64,000 nucleotides of DNA from Brassica napus (GCF_020379485.1 NC_063436.1:14277389-14341388), one strand, 5' to 3'; shown: positions 11,036 through 23,159, counted from the stretch's first letter. Numbers and translations: made by a program. The notes: a model not told the origin generated them from the sequence alone.

Positions 11036-11373
11036 TGTACTTTGTTAATTCTTTTGTCTTTTTGGGAACTCTGTCTTTAATTTATGTGTTTGTCCCTAAG
11101 AATAAGTTTGGTTTGTATGTTTTTTTTTCTTTTTTTGAAAAAGGTCTGTGTTGACAATTATATTAGTGCACTTAGTAAAATACAAATAGAGAAAAATAAT
11201 TTTATAACTTCAAATTTACTTATAGCTTAGGATTTTCTCAACTTGAATTCTCAATTACGTTATGTGTATAACAAAGTAAAGTTTCATTGAGATCATCACC
11301 TGCAGAAATTTGAGATAGAAGAACCAACAACCATGTCAACAACCCCGCGCTTGCGCGGGGGTTAAGCTGCTAG

Positions 11374-12614
11374 TGAGTTATAGTTAACTACTAATCCTCA
11401 CAAACCTCATAACAAATTACCTTTTTATACGTAGGCCCAACAGATTTAGAAGAAAAGATAGCCCTTTTGTTTTTGAATAAAAGAGGCTACAACAGATTAC
11501 AATCTGACCTTTTCTTGATTTATATTGTTCTCTCTAGCATTTAATTGTGTTGTTGGGTTCATGCAGGTATTGTGGTGTAACGCTATAACTGTCTCTCCTC
11601 TTGTAGCGTGTAAGATTGCTCTTGTACATGAGTCTGTTAGACTGTTTATGAGTTAACTACATCAAACATCTTAAAGTGTTTACTTGTGTTCCTTGGTTGT
11701 TTACACATATGTTCATGAAACTTGAGGAGGACCTCCCACTTTCATGCAATGGAACCAACCGAGTTATGTACTTCCGTTCCTAAATTATGTTTGTCAGCGA
11801 CTTTTTGAGATCTTTGAGTGGAAAGGTTTCAAAGGAAAGAGGAGGGAGAAGAAGTCGTGAGATACATCTTTCCCAAGTGTTCAAAGGGAGTTGGATCCTA
11901 TAGAATCGGTTACGGATATATAGCAAGGTGAAATATTGGCTTTGAGTACCCAAAATTTTAAATGTTAATTTATACAAATATAGATTCTCAAATTCATAAA
12001 ACAATATTATAATTCTTACTAAATCGTTTTTAGTCTCCAAAGATTCAAAACCAACTTCATGAAATCAAAACGCAAACGTGAAAATAGAAAGAAGACAATA
12101 AAATGTTGAAATCATCAAGGTTTCCGCTCATCCCAACTACTCTATTCCAATCAATTGGAATATCTTATAGTTGAGTGAGTATTTTAAGTCAAGGATTAGA
12201 TGTGCTATTAGTGAAACTATTTATTTAAAATTAAGTTTAGTTATTTAAACTCCAAGATTATATACTCAGTACTGATTTTCCAACATTATGAAACCACTGG
12301 GGGATGTGATGTTTGAATCTGGTAGATCTCAGACAAAAAAACAAACATGTCCTCTATCTTGCCTACCGCTATTGAGTAGAGAATGCGATACAACATAGCT
12401 AATGGATTCCTACGAAACACTTGACTACTTGTGGGAAGCCAAGCAAAACCCTAAAGAATTTTTTTCAAGACTAAGCATAAAAGAGCATTAGCATCATAAC
12501 TATTGTTGTTTTATAGTTAAAAAAAAAAGAAATAATAATCCAACCTGAAAACGAGAATTAAGTATAGGTTTGTAATCGATTTGAACAAAATTACCTAATT
12601 TAAATGTTACATAA
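11374..12614. other. Intergenic DNA
   Basis: No intact gene. Around 11800-11930 there is a short stretch with coding-like composition (plus-strand EEVVRYIFPKCSKGVGSYRI in one frame) that I cannot assign. The motif GTGAAATATTGGCTTTGAGTA near 11928 resembles GTGAAACATTGGCTTTGAATA near 6285, so the two places share a decayed repeat. Confidence 0.3.
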
Positions 12615-12917
12615 CTAGCTTCCGACGCATTCTGTTAAACATTGCAATAATCCTTCAATGTCAACTATTGATGAGAACGACGAGAAAGTGGGACTCACCT
12701 TGTTTCCTTGGTTACCAGAACTTCCAATGTCGCTTTCGAATAGCTGACGCCCTATGAACTCTTCAAAACTTGTAATCTTCACCGTCTTTGAAGCAGTAGA
12801 CGAACAGGAGAAGAGAAGGTTCCGATTCACTCTAACCTTAGAAGAGTTTCCTAGAACCCGTGCTGTGCATACACTCGCCTCCGCAAAAAAAATGTAAGGG
12901 TCTGGGTTTGAAATCAC
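12615..12917 (-). CDS. Hypothetical 100-residue open reading frame
   Basis: This minus-strand frame codes for 100 residues rich in Ser and Val, with a hydrophobic, basic N-terminal half (ASVCTARVLGNSSKVRVNRN) that could pass for an organelle transit peptide. I recognise no domain. The frame starts 25 bases from the Helitron end at 12942, so an original gene may have been cut off by that insertion. It could equally be a chance open frame. Confidence 0.25.
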   Translation of the reverse strand: MISNPDPYIFFAEASVCTARVLGNSSKVRVNRNLLFSCSSTASKTVKITSFEEFIGRQLFESDIGSSGNQGNKVSPTFSSFSSIVDIEGLLQCLTECVGS

Positions 12918-12941
12918 TGTCGTACACAGTATAGCTTATTA

Positions 12942-13482
12942 TCCCTTATATATTATTTGAGAAGCATTACAATATTTTTTTGTAGCCACATGTCATTACT
13001 AGAATAATTCTTAGAATTCTTAGAAAAATAGGTTGGTCAATTTAAATATATGATAAACTTTTTATTAAACTAACCATAAATACATTATTAATGTGTTTCA
13101 TTATTTCCATAAATAAAATTACGGAATTACCTAATATGGCTAAAGTATATATGACAATTAATGATTTTGAATAATAAAGATTTGATAAAAATAAGTGTGT
13201 CTTATATTATATTTGTTTAATTTTAAACTATTAAAATAAATTAAACAACCATAGTAACCATTTAATAAAAATTAAAAGTTTTCTTTATATATTATATTTT
13301 AAATTTTTAAAAACGAGTATAAATTACTAAAACCTTTAAAAGTTTCACATTCAAATTTTGTGATCTATGGTTTAAAATTTTTGTTATGACATGATACAAA
13401 TAATTAAAAAATCATATAAGTTGAAAGTCTCATTTAATAAGTATTAAAAATAAATAAATATATATATATATATATATCATTT

Positions 13483-13567
<85 letters not shown>

Positions 13568-13775
13568 TTTTAAATTAAAGTATATGTCATATAAGAAAAT
13601 ACATAAATATCTTAATTTTGAAAGTACTTTGAACAATTTTTATTTGATAAAAAATTTGAAAAAATATTGACAACTTAATTTTTAAAAATATTATAAATTA
13701 CTTAAACTATTAAATTATATAAAATAATTTATATATATAACATTCATCCCGTGCAAAACGCGGATCTTAACCTAG
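12942..13775 (+). mobile_element. Small non-autonomous Helitron
   Basis: The 5' end TCCCTTATATATTATTTGAG (12942, preceded by A) matches the 5' end of the Helitron at 28512. The 3' end has the hairpin CCCGTGCAAAACGCGG followed by CTAG at 13772-13775 and then T. The 834-bp interior is AT-rich and shares the AAAAATAGGTTGGTC block with the 28512 element. It carries a long TA microsatellite. Confidence 0.78.
13457..13565. repeat. (TA)n microsatellite
   Basis: Almost uninterrupted TA dinucleotides, broken once by TCATTTTAAA near 13478, inside the Helitron at 12942. A second copy of TCATTTTAAA follows the array near 13565. Confidence 0.9.
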
Positions 13776-14239
13776 TGATAAGTAAAGTGGCATCTGTCGA
13801 CCATGAATGAATAAAAAAGATAAAACCTAAATATTAGAATGAAAATTATTTATATGATGAAAGAAAAACAATATTTTTGGTTCACAGAGAAAACAATTAC
13901 TTGTAGAATATATCACATGTATATTCTATAAAAATATATTAAATATATGTAATGAATGCTTAACTTATATCACTTTTGGAACTTGGAAGTGGTAAATCCC
14001 ATTCCCACACACCATTTTATGCCTATCACGTCGAAACATTATAACACTATATATTGTATGCCGTGCATACACGTTCATATCACAAGTTGTCGTCATGTCA
14101 ACCCTAAACCCTAATTAATTAGAAAGTTACCCTTTATTGTCAACGCCATTAGCCTATATAAAACCCCATGAAACTAGTTTTCAAAAATTCACTTGCTTTT
14201 TCTCCAATCCAACATATAATTAAAGCAAGCAAAAATAAA
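13776..14239 (+). promoter_or_regulatory. Upstream region of the Ole e 1 gene
   Basis: A TATA box (TATATAAAA, 14155-14163) lies about 77 bases before the start codon. An AACCCTAAACCCTAA telo-box-like run is at about 14100-14114. No gene lies between the Helitron and this promoter, so the Helitron sits about 460 bases upstream of the start codon. Confidence 0.5.
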
Positions 14240-15511
14240 ATGGCTTTCTCACGCCTTTCATTTGCTGCTTCTCTCGTTCTCTTCTCATCTCTAATCATAT
14301 CCTCAGTTGCTTATTACGGTGACGAAGCAAACCCCGAGAACGGAAAATTAATTCCGGTCGCCGTTGAAGGTGTCATCATGTGCAAGTCCGGTGATAAATC
14401 TTACCCAATTCAAGGTAATCTATTACTTGCCAAAACGAACTGCTCTTATTACCCCTAACACATTTACCCGGATCTGAAGAACGGTTTGGTTTGAGTTTGG
14501 ATACCATGAAAGAGTGGATCATGTACTCCTAAAACTGGAAAATAATAATCAAATCAAAGCGAATGGACCCGAATATCAAAATCTACCAAAAATATTTAAT
14601 TCTAAAATATTTGAATATCCTAAAAATTCTCTTTATAAACCAAATTATAACTCTGAATTATTTAAATATTTAAACTTATCCAAATTATCTAATATTTTTA
14701 TTTGAAGAATTTGATTTGCTCGATATTCAACATAAAAAACCCCAAATTATCTAAAAATTAGAACCAAATTAGATCCAAAACTTTTTTTGGCTATTAGTTG
14801 TTTCCTAACTTACTAATTACTCAAACCAAACAAAAAAACCAAATAACCAAACTGAAACTGAACTGAATTTCATAAATACCAGAACGGTTCCTAAATTTTT
14901 AGAACCGAAAAACTAAAACAAAAATACCGAACTGAAACTGATCACCTATTTTTTGAAACTCAACCTAAAGTTGAATACCTAGGTTAGTTCTAATGGTAGA
15001 AGACAATTGGAGTACAATAAGGCGGGATCCTTCACAAATATAGTTCCTCCGCCTTATGATTAGGATTCTAACAGAAAAAAATTGTGTTATATTGGTTGTG
15101 GGCTCAGGGAAAAGTCTGAGCCAGATGTATACTTGCTACGACATATATACTCTTTAACTGAATGGCACTAATCATTTGTGTACGTCAGGTGCGACGGCAA
15201 GAGTTACATGTGTGAAGACAGACGTATATGGGGAAGAGATTGTTCCAGTCTCAATGATGAGCAGCAAAACTGATGCTAAAGGTTACTTCTTTGCCACTTT
15301 ATTTCCTTCACAGCTTCGTGAAGGAAGGATGGTGACTAAGTGCAAAGTTTTCCTTCACAAATCTCCAATCGCTGGTTGCAATTTCCCGACCGATGTGAAC
15401 AAAGGTGTGAAAGGACAGTCACTAAGCAAGTACCGTATTCTTGAAGACAAGAGTTTCAAGCTTTACTGGGCTGGTCCTTTCTTCTTCACCTCTGAACCTA
15501 CATACTACTAA
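14240..15511 (+). CDS. RHS13: Pollen Ole e 1 / extensin-like secreted protein, RHS13-like
   Basis: Two exons, 14240-14414 and 15189-15511, join at G|GT to give 165 residues. The first 27 or so residues are a signal peptide (MAFSRLSFAASLVLFSSLII). The mature protein opens with YYGDEANPENGKLIPVAVEG, then the Ole e 1 domain with conserved cysteines (MCKSGDK, RVTCVKTD, TKCKVFLHKSPIAGCNFP) and the ending YWAGPFFFTSEPTYY. This closely follows Arabidopsis At4g02270 (RHS13), a root-hair-specific wall protein. Such proteins act in the cell wall of tip-growing cells; the exact role is unknown. The 774-bp intron is enlarged by repetitive, GGTTT/AACCG-rich sequence that looks like an old insertion. The stop codon lies in a 31-bp tandem duplication. 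The frame is intact. Confidence 0.92.
14440..14990. repeat. Probable decayed insertion inside the RHS13-like intron
   Basis: The middle of the intron holds sequence rich in CCAAA/GGTTTGG and AACCGAACTGAAACTG motifs, a composition seen in scattered Brassicaceae repeats. I could not define terminal repeats, so the class is unknown. Confidence 0.3.
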
Positions 15512-15570
15512 ATTGATGAACATGATGTTTTCAGAATCTTAAATTGATGAACATGATGTTTTCAGAATCT
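15509..15570 (+). repeat. 31-bp tandem duplication spanning the stop codon
   Basis: Bases 15509-15539 and 15540-15570 are identical. The unit starts with the TAA stop codon of the RHS13-like gene (TAAATTGATGAACATGATG at the start of each copy), so the coding sequence is unaffected and the 3' UTR is lengthened. Confidence 0.95.
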
Positions 15571-16388
15571 TTTGTTTTCTTTGTTTATAATTGATTTATC
15601 ATTTTGTGAAATACATTCATTTATCTCTGTGCAAGTTATAATGTTTTACAGACTATCTACATTATTACATTTGTATGTTCATCCTACTGTCTGGTCATTT
15701 TTCTCTGTGCAAGTATAACACTAGTGCTTAATTATAGATATTTTTCAACACATGCAATAATTTTTCAATATCATCTTTGATATTAAATTTGTTTCACGTA
15801 AAAAAAATAAGACCGATAATTAGTTTTACCAGCACGTTAATATTAAAAATATTTAATTGGTTTTACCAGCACATTCATATAGATTTCATTGGTTTGGTTT
15901 TTTTACAATAAACGGCTATTATATTATTCAAACTTGAAGTCAAACTTGAGGTGGTTTGTGTACATTAGTTTGATTTATTTAACTGTTTTAGATAGTTTTT
16001 ATGTTTTTTTTTCTGTGAATGACTTATGTAATAAACCAATTAAAATATATTTTTCTTTATTTTCATTGTATAAGGTAGATGGGAAAGCAAAATTCATAAC
16101 TTGATTAATTTCGTTGTTTTTTTTTGTTGCCAACAGTTTTTTTTTAACATAAACTAGATTTTTGTTGCCAACAGTTCCATTGGTTATATACTTATATCAT
16201 CAAAAAATAAGAAAATATGCATATTTATATATATGTATTCCAGTATACAAGTGCATTCAAAATTTACCAAATACAAGTATTTCAAACATTGTTCATTTAA
16301 TTTAACCAACACATAAATGAAGCCAGTTATGAAAAAAAATACAACAAACAAACCAATTTAAAAAATTTATCGGCAACAAGTTTTGAAT
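15571..16388. other. Convergent intergenic region
   Basis: 3' ends of the RHS13-like gene (plus) and PMEI gene (minus) face each other here. The DNA is AT-rich with short duplications (for example TTTTTGTTGCCAACAGTT twice near 16120-16175). No gene is supported. Confidence 0.4.
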
Positions 16389-16937
16389 TTATGGAGTTAA
16401 AATAGTGTTGATGAGAAGAGCATCTTTGCAAAGCTTCAAGAAATTAGTGTTCCTACGAGCAAGCTCAGCGTCATTACCAGCACGTTCGCTCAAAGCGTCT
16501 TCACAAGCCTCTCCGTCAGTAATAGCCGTATTGAGCCAAATGTCAACGTCAATATACGCATTCGCGAGCAAAGCAGCAAGAGAATCGTCTAACTGCGCAA
16601 CTGCATCTAAGTAGTTCTTAGAACAATCGTCGAGCGTGTCTTCCAACGCCGGCTCGAGGTTTCTTTGTTTCAGCTTCGATTTGATGTACAAAGACGTGTC
16701 TGAAGCGTTTGTAGACGCGACACTTAACGCGATAACGCCAAGTTTTGGAGCGGTTGCGGTGTCAGCCTCGGGACGTGAGGTTAGGCTCGAAATACAAAAC
16801 GCTTTGTCTTCAGATTTCTCGCAGAGTTTTTCTGCTAAGGCTTTGCCTGTCTCTGTGAATGTTGGTGGTGGAGCTTTTCCGGCGTTGACCACCGTGACGA
16901 CGATGCAGAGGAAAAGGAGAAAGATCCTTCCGGCCAT
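16389..16937 (-). CDS. Invertase/pectin methylesterase inhibitor domain protein
   Basis: A single exon coding for 182 residues. The N-terminus MAGRIFLLFLCIVVTVVNAG is a signal peptide. The rest is an all-alpha PMEI domain with the four diagnostic cysteines at about residues 39, 48, 105 and 145 (EKLCEKSEDKAFC, DDCSKNYLDAV, GEACEDAL). Such proteins inhibit either vacuolar/apoplastic invertase or pectin methylesterase in the cell wall; the two activities cannot be told apart from sequence alone. Place and orientation between the RHS13-like and RPL19 genes match At4g02250. The full-length frame shows no defect. Plus-strand frames across this span (16405-17004) are shadows. Confidence 0.9.
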   Translation of the reverse strand: MAGRIFLLFLCIVVTVVNAGKAPPPTFTETGKALAEKLCEKSEDKAFCISSLTSRPEADTATAPKLGVIALSVASTNASDTSLYIKSKLKQRNLEPALEDTLDDCSKNYLDAVAQLDDSLAALLANAYIDVDIWLNTAITDGEACEDALSERAGNDAELARRNTNFLKLCKDALLINTILTP

Positions 16938-17454
16938 TTTTATTTTTTGTTTGTTTCTTTTTTCTCTTTTCTCAAAATTTTACCAAGAAGAATCAAATTG
17001 TTAACAAGGTTATTTAAAGAGATTATTAAAGAAAATGTATTTTGGGTCATTCTATTTTTAAGGTTTATTTTGGCTTCCTCTAGTCTATTTTTGGGTTATT
17101 TAGAAATAAAGTCAATGCAGATTCCTAAGGTCAAAAAAAAAAAGAAAAATATCGTAAGGCCAATGATAATCATGGGACAATGATGGACTTGTACGGATAC
17201 AGTTTAGCTTTTATATTGTCTTAGCATTGTTCTTAGTGTTCTTACTTGTTATTTTAGGTTTCCTAGGATTGTGTAGGTTTGTGCACACATACGATCCAAA
17301 TAAACTAAACTTTGCATTTTTTTTGTGTAATAGTAATATTAAACTTTTGAAAGATACGAATACATAGATAACTGATTTAGAAGTATCTTCAAACTATACA
17401 AATTCAGAAAAGAAAAACAAAAACATTGACAATAAAATGGATACAGAACACTTA
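16938..17454. other. Upstream region of the PMEI gene
   Basis: AT-rich sequence with A-runs and no supported gene. It carries the promoter of the minus-strand PMEI gene. Confidence 0.35.
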
Positions 17455-17958
17455 GAGCATCCTTATCAACAAGTTTTCTCAACTTAATATCTCAACTTCA
17501 TAATATTAATATTTTAATACTTCATCCGATTCATTTTAAATGTCGTTTAGGTTTGTGCACACAGATTAATGAAATAATTAATTTTTTATATATTTTCTAT
17601 ATAAAAACACAATTCTCTATACACCTTACCATATTTCAACCAATAAAAAAATAAAGTACTGAATAAAATTAATAAATCTTGTATTGAAAGTTGAAAACGA
17701 TACTTACTTTGTAACGAAATTTTTTATTTATAACGACACTTAATATGAAACGGAGGGAGTATAAATTAGCGGTTTGATTAAAATTTATTATCTAAAACAA
17801 ATTCAAAACATTTATGTGCCAACACATGGCTAAAAAAAAGTTCTCAAGAATATCTAAAAAATACACTTTTAGATATTTTTCTCTTTTCTCTCCTAGTTAT
17901 TCAATTTTTCTTTGTAATTAGTTAGATACTCATTAAGCATTTCCCATTAGAGGTGTTC
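17455..17958. mobile_element. PIF/Harbinger-like MITE hosting a nested Stowaway
   Basis: The left end GAGCATCCTTATC (17455) is flanked by TTA (17452-17454). The right end, read in reverse complement as GAACACCTCTAATGG, is flanked by TTA (17959-17961). The 3-bp TTA duplication and GAGCAT-type terminus fit PIF/Harbinger. The arms match only loosely, so this is an old copy. A 240-bp Stowaway lies inside. Confidence 0.5.
17520..17759. mobile_element. Stowaway MITE (nested)
   Basis: The left end CTTCATCCGATTCATTTTAA and right end ATATGAAACGGAGGGAG are inverted repeats of the Stowaway type (CTCCCTCCGTTTC), each flanked by TA. The length (240 bp) and internal GTCGTTT...CGACA match the other copies in this window. 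Confidence 0.8.
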
Positions 17959-18281
17959 TTAGGTACCAAAGGATTAAAACCGAACTCCTAGTCCAATTCA
18001 AACGACCAATCAATTCCAAAGAACCTCAGGCACCATCAAATTTTGCATTTTCTTTCATTTAATTCTTTTTTTTTTTTTATTTGGGTATGTGTGTGTTAAG
18101 CAAGAAGCACAAATGGATACGATCAACTTGTGCAACTGAAAACGGGCCTATAGCGGGTTTGATATAAAGGCCCAAATAGAAACGAGCGGTTTATGCGAAA
18201 ACTAGAGAGAATGTCATTTATAAAGCTATCGTCTTCCACAACGACTAGCTTTCCTTCGAGAACGGAGAAGAGGCGAAAGAA
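17959..18281 (+). promoter_or_regulatory. Promoter and leader of RPL19
   Basis: A GGCCCA element (18169-18174; TGGGCC on the other strand) is the site II motif common in ribosomal protein promoters. A short leader starting near 18240 precedes the ATG. The region has no other gene. Confidence 0.55.
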
Positions 18282-19249
<968 letters not shown>

Positions 19250-19385
19250 ACAGCAGAGTAAGTATTGTGATCTTTTCATGATAATTGACTAAGCTGTTAT
19301 TGTATTGTGGTGAGGTTCTAAACTCTTGCATTGGGTTGTTTGTTCTTGCAGGGTCTCAGCCAAAAGGTCTAGGTCTAAGAAGTGA

Positions 19386-20372
19386 GAAGAAGAAGATTTT
19401 GTTCGTTAGTGTCTTTTCTTTAGCAGATAATTTTGCATATGGTTTTTGTGATTCGGCTTAGACAGAACACTTTATTTGTGACAAGTATGAGAACCTTAGT
19501 CAGCAGTTCGCTGTGTTTTAGTCTTCAAATACTTTTTATTCCATATCATCTCAGCAATATGCCCTTTACGACTTACCTGGTTCATAGGCGAATTATAAGA
19601 GAAATTATTATTAGTTTAATCTAAACACAGTTCTTTCTGCTCAAACATGTGTGTGTTTCTGCCCTGACGATTCCGTTTGATCCTTAAACCGAGTTCCAAG
19701 AGGTCATGGACCAGTGTTACAACCGATTTGTGTAGTTCGGGTGAGGAAGAAGATAGCAATTCTCTTTTGTTTGAACCCAAGAACAAAAGAGACCATCAAC
19801 TTGGTACTACCGATGCATTCAAGCCCTATAAAGCCGAAGAAGCCTCGCCTTGATGAAACCAAAACCATGAGAATAGAAGACTCGGTGAAGGCTTATTTTA
19901 AGCCTCACCAAACATGGATTAGGAGCTGTATACTCGAGGCCAAAACTTAGAAGCTTGAAAGATTAAAAAAAAGCTAATTGGCTTATATTACAAATACACT
20001 AAGCAGGTTAACTTTTACTACGAGTTTCATATAGAAATAGTAATGACATTTTTCTTTGAAATAGTAATGACATTTTTTTGTGATAATTGGCTAAAACAAA
20101 TGATAATTAGAGTGTTTCTCTTTGAAATAGTAATGACATTTTTTTGATGGTATCGATAACACACCAGACCGAAAAGAAAAGATAACAAGCTCGTCTTTTG
20201 TTATAACAAACTTTTAACAGTGTATCAGGCAAATCAAAAAGATCGATAGTGAAACAACTTTGAAAATTCTTATAATTTTAATTATCTACAAACAAAATAG
20301 TTGCAATCATATAAATAAATAATAAGCATCATCCTTCAAAATTGAAAAAAAAAGATCCTTAAATCCTTATGC
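19386..20372. other. RPL19 3' region and unassigned open frame
   Basis: The first part is RPL19 3' UTR. A plus-strand frame at 19714-19950 (78 codons; KPKKPRLDETKTMRIEDSVK near its middle) has some coding character but no family I recognise; it may be a fragment of a transposon or host gene. Near 20035-20150 the phrase GAAATAGTAATGACATTTTT recurs three times. Confidence 0.3.
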
Positions 20373-20909
20373 TTATTCTCTGTATTTTCTATAAGAGATT
20401 TGCCTCTGCAGCTTGATCTGCTCATAGAACTTAGCAATGAACTCCTCAGCTCTCACATCAACCCCTTTCTCTTCTTCTTCTTCCTCATCATCCTTATCCG
20501 TACGATCACACTCTTCCACACTAGGCTCATCGTAACCGTACGATATAACCTCATCGGAGTAATCTTGACCGTCCATACCAAACTCATAATCAAATTCTAT
20601 AGGAGAGGCAATGCAGGGAAGGAGGAACCTCATAGACGTAGGACGATGTATCTTCTTTTTCTTGGCGTTAAACAACGGCGTTTCATCAAAGGAAAGCTCA
20701 CGTTCTCCGTAACGAGAAAGATAACGGCCACTGTTGTTATGATGAGCTAGGGCTTTGAGATGCTTGGAGAACAAGTTACGTAGCTCGAGCAATGGCCATC
20801 TTTTGAAAACTCCACCTTTTCTTGCCCATAGAAGAGCCATCCTCACAAGACTCCATGCTTTATGCTTTATTGCGGCTCTGCTGGTTTTCTTCTTCCATGA
20901 ATCCGCCAT
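20373..20909 (-). CDS. DUF761 / cotton-fibre-like protein
   Basis: A single exon coding for 178 residues, starting MADSWKKKTSRAAIKHKAWS. The N-terminal third has the basic WSLVRMALLWARKGGVFKRW region typical of these proteins. An acidic stretch of Asp and Glu follows at about residues 140-152. The C-terminus has the DUF761 signature VDVRAEEFIAKFYEQIKLQR. The biochemical role of the family is unknown; members are plant-specific and often stress- or development-regulated. The open frame extends upstream to 21095, but that part is leader with low-complexity AAG/CAA sequence and a TATATATA box near 21050, so I chose the ATG at 20909. Context matches At4g02170. Confidence 0.85.
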   Translation of the reverse strand: MADSWKKKTSRAAIKHKAWSLVRMALLWARKGGVFKRWPLLELRNLFSKHLKALAHHNNSGRYLSRYGERELSFDETPLFNAKKKKIHRPTSMRFLLPCIASPIEFDYEFGMDGQDYSDEVISYGYDEPSVEECDRTDKDDEEEEEEKGVDVRAEEFIAKFYEQIKLQRQISYRKYRE

Positions 20910-22677
20910 TGATGGTTGATAGATACTCTGCAAAATATTGATTCTTAGTGGTGGTTTGATCTGAGATTTGAGATGGTTTTTTTTTGTTTGATGCGTTTTT
21001 TTTTTCTGTAGTGTTGGTTGGTGCTGGTTCTTGAAATGATTGTGTGGGTATATATATACACACAAAAGTGTGCATCTTTTGCTTGCTGTTTGCAATTTGC
21101 CCTCTCTCTCCCCAAAAGAAGAAATATATTAATCCTACGTGATTGGCATTTGCCATTTAGTGCAAAAAGACTAAGCTATTTTTGTCTAATTTGTACATTA
21201 TTAACGTTAGTTATTGTAATTAATTTAAGAAAACTAAGTTTCTACTCAATAGTACTAAAGTTTCTTAAATTGCATGCTTCTAAATCGTCCATTACAACTT
21301 TAAAAGTGTTAAAAATTATTTATTATATCTAAAATTCATTTAAATTTAGTGTTTTCTGTAGAAACTTTTAAACAAGGAAAACCTTACAAATAAGTTCAAG
21401 TGGGTCACCGCTGTACGCGGACCATATCTTAGCTGTGTTAGCCGTTTTGTTTCATAATTTACGCTTTTTGTTTGTTTTTATTTCTTGTCTGTTATGCTTT
21501 TTTATTTACTTCCATCCTCTTTAGTATTTTTGTTGCTTACAACCTAATTATTTTGTTTCCAGTCTTGAAATGTGTACATTTAGATATTGCTTTTAAAATG
21601 TAGATGTTTATATTATATGATAATGGTGTGCCATTTGTATTAAATAATCGATCGTTTGATAACTTCTTAAACTTCTTGATGCTGCAAAATAAAGAGTTTA
21701 TACAAACTATGATTGACTAAGCATTTTTTAAGAAATGAACTGCAATTCTGTTTTTAATAAACTAATCACCGAGTAATTCCAAGTCTATGCGTAGCGACTA
21801 AGTTGGACAATGCTTTGATAGTGTTACTAATGAAAATTTCTCTGAAACTTGTGAATGTTTTACTAGAAGAAATAATAAACACGTAAAATGGAACTTTCGT
21901 TGTTAATCAAATGAAGTGTAAATGGAAGCAATCAGAGATCTAATTAAGCTTAAGAGAGAAGATATTAGTTTAGTTGTCTGTGCCGTTGAATCATGTTGTT
22001 GCGGCTGTCTCTCCTTATTGTAGTTTCTAGTTTCCACGAAACCGTGTTCCATTGCCAGATCATGTAACGTGCTTTCTTTGTCAGATCTCAGAAATATATT
22101 GATTCATGTACACATTTTTTTTGTAAAATATTCTCTCTGCTCTAAGATAGATGATGTTTTAAAGAATTTTTGATATTTCAGAATGTATAATATTTTGATA
22201 TTTTATATTAATTTTAATTTTATTAAAAACTATATGATCAGTGATGTATTTTAATTTTTTTTTTATAATTGACTGGATTAGTTTTGATTTATTTTTAATG
22301 TTAATTTTAGAAAAAATATATGCCTTAATTCTTGTATTTTCAATCAAAACATCATACAATTTTAAATTATCATGTTTTCTAAATTTTAGAACAACGATAA
22401 TGACAATAAAAGGTAACAACAATAATGTTCCCCTGTTGTTGTGATCTTTTTTTTCTGCTACTTGTTCGCTATATCTTCAGTCTAAATCAAAATTGGTAAT
22501 AATATTAATATTTTGGCCAAAAAATCGACTTTGTTTAGCTTTTATAATACGTACTAATATATTTGAGCTTGAATTTAAATGTTTGGACAGAGAAAAAAAA
22601 AGGAAAAAACCATGAAATAGGTGAATCCGTAAATTACCTTTTTTTATCAACAAAATACTTAGATTAAGAAATAGGTT
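20910..22677. other. Promoter of the DUF761 gene and AT-rich spacer
   Basis: A TATATATA run near 21050-21058 is a plausible TATA region for the minus-strand gene. From 21150 to 22670 the DNA is AT-rich without supported genes, repeats with ends, or RNA genes. Confidence 0.4.
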
Positions 22678-22696
22678 TTAGGATACAAAGGATGAT

Positions 22697-23004
22697 TTAC
22701 TGATTAAGTAGACCGCTAAACAAAATTTCACGAGCCCATCAGCAAGACCATTTAAGGAGTGAGGAATGTAAATGAAACAAGAAGACCGAAAAGATGAAGA
22801 CGGTGAGTAAGATAAGTCGTCGATATCGGCGAGAACTCCGAAGAGTTCCGATGATCGTTGGCGAGAAGAAATCGTGTGAACGAGTACTTGAGAGTCTGAT
22901 TTGACACAGATATGGTGATAATTGAGAGAGGCTGCTTGTAGAAGAGCTTCTCGGATCGCTAGGACTTCGGCCATGGCGAGGAGACGAAATCTTAAACACA
23001 TGAT
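22697..23004 (-). pseudogene. RNase H-like (RVT_3) fragment of a LINE-type polyprotein
   Basis: A minus-strand frame includes AMAEVLAIREALLQAASL, ICVKSDSQVLVHTIS and ending IPHSLNGLADGLVK. These are the Glu helix, the second Asp strand and the C-terminal Asp motif of the RNase H-fold domain found at the end of plant LINE polyproteins and in stand-alone RVT_3 proteins. The first catalytic Asp strand is missing and the frame is joined to unrelated sequence upstream. It is a truncated relic, about 340 bases upstream of the importin alpha start. Confidence 0.6.
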
Positions 23005-23159
23005 CCTCTTTGGAGCTCCTGCGAAGAGGGGTGGGTGAAGATCCAGGAAGTTTCGTAAATAATATACTAAAATAAGCAGAGAGTCGTTAACATCCAAATT
23101 CAAAAACCAAAACAAGAACAAAACTGTGTGGTACTTTCGTAAATAATACTAAAATAAGG

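Larger units (their letters stand above)
8564..11373 (+). mobile_element. Non-autonomous Helitron carrying two captured host gene fragments
   Basis: The 3' end is diagnostic: a GC hairpin (CCCCGCGC-TTG-CGCGGGG, 11343-11360) lies about ten bases before CTAG (11370-11373), and the next base is T. The likely 5' end is TCAACATTATAATG at 8564, preceded by A, so insertion was between A and T as usual for Helitrons. The 5' terminus contains GTGTCCACGTCAGC, resembling the GTGCCACGT and GCTGCCACGTCA motifs near the 5' ends of the Helitrons at 58351 and 31434. No Rep/helicase is present. The interior holds a fragment of an AAA-type ATPase gene and a fragment of an RDR3/4/5-type gene, both in plus orientation. 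The 3' end is strong; the 5' end is inferred by similarity. Confidence 0.72.
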
